Shown here: positions 49,899-58,738 of the stretch, one piece after another
Layout of the letters: each line of letters begins with the position of its first letter
Numbering within the stretch: position 1 is the stretch's first letter
From: Adiantum capillus-veneris
Lineage: Eukaryota > Streptophyta > Polypodiopsida > Polypodiales > Pteridaceae
Assembly (NCBI GenBank): GCA_014529385.2
Contig: CM043968.1
Span: 8,974,648 to 9,034,647 of the forward strand
DNA: 60,000 nt
Direction: 5' to 3'
The notes under the pieces: model-generated
Database searches by the model: none
What the model saw: the letters and a program-made list of their open reading frames with translations, nothing else
What the model was told of the DNA's origin: nothing
Translations under genes and position numbers: made by a program

Positions 49899-50947
49899 AT
49901 GGTCAAGCTCAGTAATGCCTTGTTGGGGATGAATGATGTGATGAAGCGTTTGAGGCTAATCAACATTGCAAAGTTGGATATGCATTACATGCAGTCTTTC
50001 TCTCTTAAGCAAGAGCTTGAGTTTCTTGAGGATGTGGTTTTAGATGCCAAGCAAGAAGGATTTTGTTCATTGGCACCCTTCCAGGACGCTTGGGCATTGA
50101 GGCTGCACTTAGTGATTTGTTGGGTGTAAAGAACATGGTTGATTTCTTGAAGCAAGGAAAATGGTTTGAAGATGTAATTCAGTCTTGTGCTTCTTCATGC
50201 ATTTCCCATGAGAGCTCCTCTGACACCTATGAGGATTGTAACAATGACGTTGAGGTTGAATTACATGCATATGATGAGGTTTTGTCTCTTGAGGATGTAG
50301 ATCCTTATGACGAGTCATGTGTAAGCATTATTGTCAAAGAGGAAAGTTTTGAGTCCATGTATGGCAAAGAAGACAATGAAATGACTGATTTGCTCACCAA
50401 TGTGGATGCTTGTAAAGGTGAGGCCTCTTTGAGTTCTATGTGTGGGACGTCTTGGCGTATGGATGCTCTTACTGATAATGCCTTTGACATGCATAGTGAG
50501 ATGTTGGTTGACCTTTTCTCTCCTCCATCTTATGATTTGGTATGGTATCCGGATGATTTGTGGGCAAGTGGGCCCATTTGGGATGATGATTTGGGTAGTA
50601 ATCATGTTTGTGGCACTGAGTTTTCTACAGGTACTTCTCTTGATTGTGATCAAAAGGTAGCATGCAGTCAACTTAGTGATGTTTATGAGACTTTTGTGGA
50701 TGATGGTGATTGTGATTGGGGCTTTGATGATCCCCAATTTGACATGGACGAGAGGATGCAAGCCAATGTGTTCCATGCATTGTCAAGGTTACAAAAGCTG
50801 AGACAAGCCTTGTATGTTTATGGGGTGAATGATGAAAGTTATGACTTGGAAAGATGCGTCAGCCATGTTGATGTGAATCTTTTGGATGTTTTGCCTAGGC
50901 TTGATGTAAGCGACATGGCTTATGGTGGAGAGAATGAAGTTGCTTAG
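49899..50947 (+). pseudogene. Acidic internal protein of the 4.15-kb element, frameshifted
   Basis: Frame 1 starts MVKLSNALLGMNDVMKRLRL (49899) and reaches LAPFQ near 50080. It then shifts to the frame that runs to 50947 (open from 50063; LGIEAALSDLLGVKNMVDFL onward, nearly 290 codons). The protein is rich in Asp/Glu and aromatic residues (VWYPDDLWASGPIWDDDLG, DCDWGFDDPQFDMDE). No known domain is recognised. Downstream, after stops, DITFPFDPGK near 51055 matches a PxDPGG-type motif in the other element at 57.1-57.4 kb. The near-intact 885-nt frame is the longest non-repetitive frame in the window. Confidence 0.5.
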
Positions 50948-51189
50948 TTTAATGGTTGGTATGGCATGACTACTTGGAGTTGGTTAGTCTCAAGGGTGTG
51001 GCCTTATGACATAGAAGAATACCATGATGCGAGTGTGATGGATACAAGGGACATCACTTTTCCATTTGACCCTGGAAAGTGTATATTATGTTGAGTTTCT
51101 TGTACATGATGTACATTTGTACATACGTTTTTTGCATAGGTTACTGCTGAGCATAAATGCTCTAGCAGACTAGGGGGTTTGGCAAGATA
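50948..51189 (+). other. 3' internal region of the 4.15-kb element with purine run
   Basis: Contains a GAGCATAAATGCTC hairpin (51149-51162) and GACTAGGGGG (51168-51177), a polypurine-tract candidate 12 nt before the right repeat. A true PPT should abut the LTR, so this is tentative. Confidence 0.35.
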
Positions 51190-51387
51190 TGTCATGCGTT
51201 GTTTGGAATGGACGAACGGCCAGTCCCGACCACTGGAATGCCTGCCAAATCACCTCTTGTACATATCTTTGCATAGCGTCTTGCACTATGGCAGTGATTT
51301 GTTAGAAGCAGTTGTACAAATGTTTGGTTTTGTCATGCTTGTTTGCTAGAATAATGTGTAGGTTGAGGGGACTAGAAACAGACCCTA

Positions 51388-51475
51388 CTGATGGTAATGC
51401 GCTGGTGGATATGAATGCCAAGTGTGGTTTGAGCATAGAAGCACAAGAAGTGTTTGAGAAGCTCTCTATCTGAGA
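51388..51475 (+). pseudogene. PPR fragment in copy B
   Basis: Reads GNALVDMNAKCGLSIEAQEV, FEKLSI, stop. Closer to the PPR consensus than copy A (NALVDM intact). Confidence 0.65.
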
Positions 51476-51635
51476 AAGAGTGTCTTCGCAAGCAGGCTCA
51501 TCATGGGATTCCTACGAGCAATGGGGCTTTCATTGTGATTGTTGGCCATGCACAATAGAAAATTATGTGCAGGATCGTCTTGAAGCCATCAACTTTCAGG
51601 ATTTCCACTTGGGTGGGACCCAAACCAAAGATGAA

Positions 51636-51802
51636 ATGGGTGGAATCATGCACAGATTCTCAAAGGACATGTTGATGGCTGCAATTGGTGGTCGGCATTG
51701 TATTGTTGTTGATGAAGATGGATGTGCATATGTATGAGATGGCAATGAATTTGGGCAGTGTGCTGAAGAAACAGAGCAAAAGGTGGGTGGCATTCCCTGG
51801 CC
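51636..51802 (+). pseudogene. RCC1-repeat fragment in copy B
   Basis: Reads IGGRHCIVVDEDGCAYV, stop, DGNEFGQCAEETEQKVGG. Keeps the Gln codon of NEFGQC that is a stop in copy A; the Trp codon is a stop in both, so that mutation predates the duplication. Confidence 0.65.
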
Positions 51803-51807
51803 TTGAC

Positions 51808-52452
51808 TCCAGGGGTGAGCTGGGTGGGCGTGTTTTTGTGCATTGCTGCCAGGGTGTCTCACAATCAATGTAACTTGTGATAGCATACATGATGTGGTGT
51901 GAGTGTCGCAGCTTTGAAGATACTTTCCAAGATGTAAAAGCATCAAGAGGTGTGACAAACCCCAATATGGGTTTTGCATGCCAACTGTTGCAATGCCAGA
52001 AGAGGGTTCATGCAGCACCCATGAGCCGACCTACCTCAGTGCTTAGGATGTACAGGATAGTGCCATAATCACCATATGACCCATTGCACCTTGTTCCAAA
52101 AGGAGTGGATAATCCTGCGGCTGGGGCTTTAGATTCGCGAAGCGCATTTGTCATTCATGTGCCTGTTGCAATATTTGTTGGAATTGGTCATGATTGCGAT
52201 CCTAAAATTGCACATACAGCAAGACCAGCTGCTGCACAGGTGGTGAGGTACGAACGAGCTCAAGGTTCGGTGCACACCATAACTGAAGGCAAAGAGATTG
52301 ATGAATTTTGGGAGTTTTTGCGTATGTATATGGGTCCACTGGATGACAATGTCTCACATACAGAAAGAGCAAGGAATGGTAGTGCTGGCAATAGGATTGT
52401 GCCCTTATACAATGCTGATTTTGAGCTATACAAAAGGGCAAGGCAGGGGGGG
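51808..52452 (+). pseudogene. MKP1-like phosphatase fragment in copy B
   Basis: Same as copy A but less damaged in the gelsolin-like part: frame 52084-52455 is open through HLVPKGVDNPAAGALDSRSA, FVIHVPVAIFVGIGHDCDP, AAAQVVRYERAQGSVHTITE and YNADFELYKRARQGG. The P-loop reads HCCQGVSQS, with the catalytic Arg changed to Gln, followed by the same stop as copy A. Confidence 0.8.
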
Positions 52453-52572
52453 TAGCTCCTCCAGCGCCATCTATAGGGTCAATGCCATCGTGGGCGTAGA
52501 GGGCAGCCATGCGTGTGGGGCATGAGGCCAACTTTGCCTGAAAAGTGAGTAGTTAGAGCGCTTGCGCCTCAC

Positions 52573-52925
52573 AATGCCTTCAATGCACAAGCAAAAGTGA
52601 CAGTGTGAAGGCTGAGTCTCTCACACTGCATCATCGCAAAACAACTAAGAGCTTCCTTTCCCTGTACCTCTTCTGCATATCCTGCAATCACTGTTGACCA
52701 AGAAACTACATCCCGAAAAACAAGATTATCAATCACTTGTCTTGACTTTCCTAGATTACCACATTTTTCATACATGTAAACCAAAGCATTTCCAAGAACA
52801 ACATCCTTCTACAACAAACCCAAACTCATGATCTTTTCCGGAATTTTCTTACCCCTGTCAAGTTCTCATATGTTGCCACCACAGGGCTTAAAATGCATGT
52901 GTACGTAACAACACTTGGAGTGAGC
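52573..52925 (-). pseudogene. PPR fragment, first part (split by insertion)
   Basis: Minus strand: GLTPSVVTYTCIL, frameshift, DRGKKIPEKIMSLGLL, stop, KDVVLGNALVYMYEKCGNLG, KSRQVIDNLVFRDVVSWSTV, IAGYAEEVQGKEALSCFAMM, CERLSLHTVTFACALKA. More than two consecutive PPR motifs in the P-L-S style. It stops exactly at the right end of the 4.15-kb element and continues at 48423. Confidence 0.85.
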
Positions 52926-52959
52926 CCTCATGTTGCATTGATTATTACTAGCATTGGCA

Positions 52960-53454
52960 GACTCTTGCTTGGTTAAGGAGGCTTGAGACATCTCCCCATC
53001 TAGGCTTGTGGAAGGACAACATGCTAGAATCTAGAAGGTACTCTCTATTTGGAAATGAAGTGATGTCATCAACAAACTTTTGATGTTTTTGAGTGGATTT
53101 ATTTGCACAATTATTGGAACACTTGCAATTTTTGCCACAATTATAAATTACACCTTTTTCTTTCACAAGCAACCCATTGACATACGCAAAAATATTATTT
53201 TTCTTTGCAAGGCAGGAACAAGATTTCAATGAGTTGTAGAGATTTTTGCAAGTGCACTTTTTTGGTTGCCAAAAATGGGATGTTTGTGGCAGGTACCATA
53301 AAACAGTAGTGTATTTGAAGGGCGGTGGACCAACCTCATCATCCACAATATTCACAATATTCCTTGATAGAGTTTCTTCTTTGCTACTGCTTGGTCTTGT
53401 GTCTTCATTTGTAGTTTGGATGTATCTATGCACCCCACACGATGAAGACCTCAT
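52960..53454 (-). pseudogene. SUVH-type pre-SET domain fragment
   Basis: Minus-strand frame of 168 codons: NIVDDEVGPPPFKYTTVLWY, CTCKNLYNSLKSCSCLAKKN, NGLLVKEKGVIYNCGKNCKC, SNNCANKSTQKHQKF. This is the pre-SET zinc cluster region of SUVH proteins (PP.F.Y, C.C...C....C.C...N, NG.L....P.IYECG..CKC...C.NRV.Q.G). Most cluster cysteines are present. After TQKHQKF the SET start is missing, and the downstream sequence is PPR-derived. Its likely partner is 47976-48361. Confidence 0.85.
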
Positions 53455-53795
53455 GGATGATCCTTGCTTTGTTGGTCTATTCTGAGGCTATGACTCCTAC
53501 ATCACCGCTCACGGGGAGAGAAGATCTGCAATGTCAAGGTAGATCGGTCCACTATGCCATAACCAATATCTAAGTCCATACCTCAATCTCCAAGAAGAAG
53601 GAGAAAAGCTGAAATGCAATCTGAAAACATGCCATTGAAAGCGCCACACCAGTGTAGGTAGGGGGTAAAGACCTGAGAATCAAGAAGGGAATCCAATGAG
53701 TCACTGAAGAGGCAAAGGTAAGGTGTTGTCCATGCCAAAGAAACACAGCAAAGGGAGGCTGAAAATGCTGCTCTAAATAGCAAATTTAGCAACCG
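53455..53795. other. No gene recognised
   Basis: Minus-strand frame 53583-53813 has a leucine-rich composition but no domain. Confidence 0.4.
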
Positions 53796-53807
53796 GCTCA
53801 AATACCA
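53796..53807 (-). other. PBS-like site (minus strand)
   Basis: TGGTATTTGAGC followed by CGG, one or two changes from TGGTATCAGAGC. Directly preceded on the minus strand by a CA end (ACTATGACA). Confidence 0.5.
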
Positions 53808-53990
53808 TGTCATAGTGTGAGCAAGGACCCATGGCTTATTATTCGGTCTCAGGGCTATATTGAGGTTTATTGAACCATTTCTTTACAAAAGACTCCTAAT
53901 GGTTTGTCAATACATGGTGATCAAGAATCTCCTACTCCTTTAGATCCAACACAAGAGGTAGAAAATTGGAAACTCAAACTCCGCTATTAA
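53808..53990 (-). mobile_element. Possible LTR end of a minus-strand retroelement
   Basis: Starts TGTCATAGTG on the plus strand beside the PBS-like site. No second copy found in the window and no right boundary visible; gag of a different, plus-strand element follows. Confidence 0.3.
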
Positions 53991-53997
53991 ATGATGC

Positions 53998-54865
53998 TTG
54001 TAAGCAGTAAAAAGAAGTTGGACATTAAATTTCCCGAGCTGTTTTATGGAAAACCAAACAAATGGATAATTGATCAGTGGACTTTTAAGATGGAGACATA
54101 CTTTCCTATTGACGGAGCATAAAAAGGTTGCATTGGCCTCTAATCTTCTAAAGGATACAATTTTTTCTGTGGTGGCAACGTTCGGTTACCGATTGCCAAC
54201 ACACTCATTCGTAAGATAAATTTCAACTCGCACTCCGTAAGGCATTTGTGCTTGCAAATGAGGATTTCCATGCATGCTCTTTACTTTGCCGCCTAAGCCA
54301 CACATATTCCTTGGCCGCGTACATTTCCTAGTATCAAAAGTTGACTCTGGAGATTAATTCCTTAAGATCTACTGACTTGTTACACTACTTTTTAGATGGG
54401 CTTGAAACCATGCTCAGAGATGATGTGCACAAATATAATCCGACGACCTACCCTGCAAAGCTGGAATTTCCTATTTGGAATGCCTTGGCGGTTTTTGACG
54501 CTCAAGTTATGGAAATAGTGAATGCTCTTCTGGTGGTGATACACAAAGATTTCAGCATTCTAGTCAAAACACTTCTTTGGAGAGACAAAGTTCGCAATCC
54601 AGGCAATCATATTCTCAAAATTGTCAATCCAATGGTGATCAAAGCAGATATTTATCCAATGTTCACTTTGATCGCGGTAAAGGATGTGATTCTTCTCAAG
54701 ATCAGTGTTCTAAGCCTCAAGAATCCTCTTCTTCAGCTAGTTCTTTGACTACAAATCCAAGAGTATTATGTATTATTTGTGTTGATGATCATACATGGTA
54801 TGAATGTCCCAAGCGGCCTAATCCATCTAATGTGAGAAGAAATTTCAATGAAGAAGAAACGTTGT
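53998..54865 (+). pseudogene. Ty3/gypsy-like gag with zinc knuckle, broken
   Basis: With frameshifts: KKKLDIKFPELFYGKPNKWI, IDQWTFKMETYF, LTLEINSLRSTDLLHYFLDG, LETMLRDDVHKYNP, then in another frame a Ser/Gln-rich linker and CIICVDDHTWYECPKRPNPS. The P..F.G....W..WI..ME.YF and F..GL pattern is gag. The knuckle reads C-x2-C-x3-H-x4-C, one residue short of the CCHC consensus. The frame is cut at 54866 by the minus-strand LTR element. Confidence 0.75.
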
Positions 54866-56110
54866 TGGGGAGTAGCGGTTTCGGAAGGTGAGTCGGTAGT
54901 CATTGGGCCTCTCGTTGTGCAAGGGGAAAGTAGTGACAGAGTCAAAAGACCATATATATATTTTCCTGAAGTATTACAGATCACCCTTACGGTTCTGGCT
55001 CCTGGTACATAACAGAGAAGTATAATTCCCATGGTAATTAGGCTCAATGCAAGCTCCATATTCATCATCTGGCTTGCACTTGAGCGGTATACATAAGACT
55101 AAATAAATTCAATGGTATTTAGAAGTAGCCGTCACGAACACAAGCATGTATAGCACTTTAGGGGTCATCCGTCATCATTTTCGTCTTCATGGTTGACATA
55201 TTCCTGTCCTCACAAGCTTCAGCACAAAATTCCCCTTATGCGCTGAAGCATCAGGCTGCCCCAAGCTTACTCCTTGTGCTCCTTGCAAGCTCCTTTTTGT
55301 TTGTTCCAGCCCAATATGTGCTTTTCCCCTTCTTGGCTGCCTTCATGCGACAGTAGAATGCCTCGACTGCTTCAATTCATGCATAACTTGAACTTCCCCC
55401 TCTATGGCCAATGTCCACCTTCGTTTCGATTACTACCTTCTCCACCTAAGGGTTATACCCTCCCTGTATTAGTGCCGATTTCCGTGTGTTTATCCACCTG
55501 CCCTATGGCCATCTTTCACACTGGTCCCTCCTCCAACATGCCTTTCTGTAGGTGGCGCTCTCTTCTTCCCTTCATGGGCTTTCATGGATTCCCTTCATGC
55601 GCCTTGGCTTCACCTCCTACATGCCTGGCTGCCTCATGCGCTGATGGTCCTAATTTCCCTCATGCATTTTCAGCCCCTGTACTGTAGCGTGGGCTCTCCC
55701 AATTCCCTCCTACGTGCGCATGGAAGCCCTTCAATCCCTATAAGGCTGCCATTCATCCCTGCCCTGCTTGCTCAGGGACGGCTTCCCTTCCCCTCCAAGG
55801 CTGGTCGTATGCTCCCTTCTTAGCATGCATGGGAAGCCCCACTAGCTATTGCGCTGGAGAGCTGCCTCTTTCTTTTCTCCCCAACACTTTCCCCCTTGCG
55901 CTGGCTAGCTCCCCTCTCTTTTTTTTTTGCTCGTTCAACCCTTCTCCCTTCTTTACTTTATGCGCTACTTTAGCCCTTCTCCCTTCTCTACTTTATGCGT
56001 TGGTTCTTCCAGCTTTGCTCCATGCGCTGAAGCTCTTCCCTTGGTAGCCCTTCCTCCCTTCTTACATGCGTGGGGCTGGTCCCCTTTTGGCCTCTCTCCT
56101 CCGGCGCTGG
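54866..56110 (-). repeat. 3' LTR (left copy)
   Basis: Homology to the right copy runs to at least about 56105, where the window cuts the right copy. The true inner end is probably somewhat further (up to about 56,350). A CATATATATGAGG string on the minus strand near 56190 is a TATA-box candidate. Repeated TGCGC and CCCTTCTCCCTTCT blocks occupy 55.9-56.05 kb. Confidence 0.7.
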
Positions 56111-56597
56111 TCTCTCTACTACCTCCTGCCTATGATCATGATTTTGCTTCCCTTCCTCCCTTTTGCATGCGCCACCTCCTCATATATATGTGGACTCTAA
56201 CGGCGGTGTTAGAGTGACCTCCTATTCCCTGCTTTTTCCTCGCCTTAATTAACCCCCGCCCTTTTTGAGTCTGGCTACCAACCCTTTGCATTATTTAGCA
56301 TGCAAAATACCTTAATTGAATTTACCTTTTTAAAACACTAGCAAGGGTTTCCACCATCAAAGCCGCGAATACCTTACATTGCAACCAAAATCATTGATGC
56401 CCAGTGTTGATGACCTCGACACAAGGAAGCTTCTTTCCCAACACTCAGAATCTCTCCACATAAATAGTGGTCAAACTTGATAGCTGACTTAGGCTACAGA
56501 ACACCTCCAGTTAATGATCTTCTGGCCTATGTTCAAATCGGAAGCTTCTTTGACTTTGACAATATTGTAGTGTCGGCTTCTCTCACAAAGATAAACT
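56111..56597 (-). other. LTR inner end or 3' internal region, non-coding
   Basis: AAAAAGGGCGGGGG on the minus strand near 56255-56270 is a polypurine-tract candidate, but the boundary is unproved. Confidence 0.3.
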
Positions 56598-58001
56598 TCA
56601 CCCACCATGTCTCCCCAATAAATGACACAAGCACAAAATGATGTCGACTTCTTGAGCATCTGGAATGAGGGTCCATAGCACTTTGTTGCACCTCAATCTC
56701 CATAATGTCTTAATAGCATCGTATATTCGAAACGGTAGAATCCAAGAGTGCTTCATCCATACTCGTACTGGCAAATATAAATCACCATAACATTGGTCTC
56801 CAAGCTTAGTCAAGTAGATACCCATAGACATTGACGTCAACATAAGTGTTACTGCCTCCGAGGTCAATTTCCATATCATAATCTTCGCTCCAAAAACTTC
56901 TAGCCTTGATAGATTCAGACTCCAAGTTATGATATAGGAAAACATCCCCATTCCAAATAGCGGTCGGTACAAGCTTGCTAATTGCTACGTTGCTGCCCAT
57001 AATCCGAGCACTCGTAAAATCATCGTCTTTGTGTCACATACTTACTTTTCTCACACAAAAAGTGTCACAGCACGACATCCACCCCCTTTAAACCTACACA
57101 TCCTCCGGCATGTGCCAACAAAAGTAAGAAACAATGTACCATATTAGCACATATAGAGAAGTTATAAGGTCCGCCAGGATCATATGGATAATAGAGAAAC
57201 TTGCTCGTAGTAGCACATACTCAACAAAGCGGCATCAAGTATTCATCATAGCCTCCTCCTAGATCCCATATCTTATACATAAACTCGACTCCAAAGTACC
57301 CTCCTGGGTCATAAGGGTGATAATGATCTATGTAGAAACCAAAAGAATCATAACAGCCCCCTGATTCAAATAGATAGAACCACCAGGATCAAATGGTAAA
57401 GCTGGTCCATGATCACCTTATAGATAATCTATAATTCCTCATGGATCATAGGGTAAGAGCACCAAATGCTGCATCATAAAAAAACGAGTAGACACTTTCA
57501 CCACCTCTAGAAGCAAACTCCTTTGAAAATATCAATAAACCAGGAAATTCCACAACATCACTCACCACTTGAAGTTCCATAGCATCTTCCACTTCCCTTG
57601 ATATATGGAATACCCAGAGACATAATAGCTTGAGAAGAGAGAGGCCAAAAATCTGTGAGAACTTCTTCCAGCATTTGCATAAACTCAATATCTTTCTCAT
57701 CGATGTGCTGCTTCAAATCATACTCCATATTTTTGTGTGAGTGACAAGTGGTGTAAGAAACTCAAAATCCCTCCAAAGCATCATCCAATACTTCCATAAG
57801 TTGTGAGTCTTCTATGGCCAAAGAAGCATCGTGTACACTATCTGCAATAATAGAATTTTCATAAAAGATTACCTGGAAAGGAATCTTTTGACAAGAAAGC
57901 AAATCGTCGATCTTATCACATTGCTTAATTAGGTATCTTTGAAATTCAGCAACATAGAACTCCGCATGCATTGTGAAAATAGCGTTAATGTCACTCTCCA
58001 T
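56598..58001 (-). pseudogene. Internal protein remnant of the minus-strand element
   Basis: Minus-strand pieces: MESDINAIFTMHAEFYVAEF (58001), MELQVVSDVVEFPGLLIF (near 57580), YYPYDPGGPYNFS and HPYDPGGYFGVEFMYK and LPFDPGGSIYLNQ (57140-57420), MGSNVAISKLVPTAIWNGDV and YDMEIDLGGSNTYVDV (57000). The repeated P[FY]DPGG motif occurs three times. No known domain; frames are interrupted by stops and shifts. Confidence 0.4.
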
Positions 58002-58019
58002 AGAATCATCCTAGCATAT

Positions 58020-58330
58020 ATTGGGGCTCTGGTTAAATATCGGCTTGCTAGCTAGGCCACGTGTAGGTGGGCGTGACTGGCCCAGCCAGTCACGTCGCTT
58101 TTTTGGGGGGAAGGAGACATCTTCAACATATGTACCACATGCGCCCCATCATGTTCATATGCACACACGTAGTGCAGTGGTTAGGGTAGTGCTCCTGGGA
58201 TGTGAGGTCGGGAGTTCAAGACTCCGTGTGAGCTGCGTGTGTTGACTTTTTGGTCAACGGTCACCTAACGGCTACATTCGACCGGCAACCGGCGACCCTT
58301 GCTTTGCCACGCGGCCTAACAGGCCGAAAT
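58020..58330 (+). mobile_element. tRNA-derived SINE (approximate limits)
   Basis: Plus strand: GTGCAGTGGTTAGGGTAGTG (A-box region, 58171-58190), then GGAGTTCAAGACTCC (B box, 58211-58225), about 39 nt apart as in a tRNA. This is the head architecture of plant tRNA-SINEs. The tail includes TTGACTTTTTGGTCAACGG. It interrupts the internal protein of the minus-strand element between 58001 and 58340. Exact ends, poly-tail and target duplication are not clear, and the part before 58160 may be separate. Confidence 0.6.
58072..58094. repeat. 10-bp hairpin
   Basis: CGTGACTGGC, 3-nt loop, GCCAGTCACG. Confidence 0.9.
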
Positions 58331-58334
58331 ATAA

Positions 58335-58718
58335 CCAAATCCATATACTGGTAGTGATAGCACTGAGAGGTTGCACAACATCTGACACCCCCTCTAGATA
58401 GATACTCCCAAAGTCATAGCCATCCTCTGCTAGTCCAAAATCATAGCCATCCATCCTTGCTCCAAAAGCTAAAGACTCATGCGTGGGCATGCAAGGATCC
58501 TCAAAAAAAGAAAATTGTTTGGCCTTCATAGAACCCTGAACTTCACGCTTTGCTTCAAACACTTGAGGTTTACTTGCATCATAAGCTTGTTCCAAAAGAC
58601 ATGTATCTTTCTCGCCTTTGAGCTTTGCACAAACTTGTTCCCAAAACTCGTCATAGCTTGGTACTTGCAATGGTTCATGTGTCCCTCCATCATCCCTCAC
58701 ATGTTCGACTCCTTTCAC
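58335..58718 (-). pseudogene. N-terminal part of the internal protein of the minus-strand element
   Basis: Begins MKGVEHVRDDGGTHEPLQVP 5 nt beyond the PBS-like sequence and reads SYDEFWEQVCAKL, then MDGYDFGLAEDGYDFGS (a short internal repeat). Acidic and aromatic, like the 50-kb protein. The usable frame breaks near the SINE; residues after about 58340 come from inserted sequence. Confidence 0.45.
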
Positions 58719-58720
58719 GT

Positions 58721-58738
58721 CGGGTTCACCAAAGATTT
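58721..58738 (-). other. PBS-like site of the minus-strand element
   Basis: Minus strand: AAATCT then TTGGTGAACCCG, beginning directly after the CA end of the LTR. The following bases are ACGTGAAAGG. Confidence 0.5.

Larger units (their letters stand above)
48424..52571 (+). mobile_element. 4.15-kb LTR-type element carrying host gene fragments
   Basis: Terminal direct repeats (48424-49840 and 51190-52571) begin TGTCATGCG and end CTCA. After the left one is a PBS-like TTGGTGCCCCCACTGAGG, and before the right one an AGGGGG purine run. It interrupts a PPR reading frame exactly at both ends. Flanks are CACGC (left) and CAATGC (right), compatible with a decayed 5-bp target duplication. There are no gag or pol domains: non-autonomous. 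A plain segmental duplication is the alternative. Confidence 0.6.
51190..52571 (+). repeat. Right LTR-like repeat (copy B)
   Basis: Same content and order as copy A, 2,766 bp downstream at the start. Shorter mainly by lacking the poly(G) expansion. Confidence 0.7.

Noticed and set aside
55274-56217. Plus-strand Pro/Phe/Leu-rich frames of up to 137 codons
   Set aside because: They lie in the LTR, recur in the second copy with shifted frames, and have no recognisable domain; C/T-rich LTR sequence explains them.
57446-57700. 84-codon frame as an independent gene
   Set aside because: It is a fragment between LTR copies in line with other pieces of the same internal protein.
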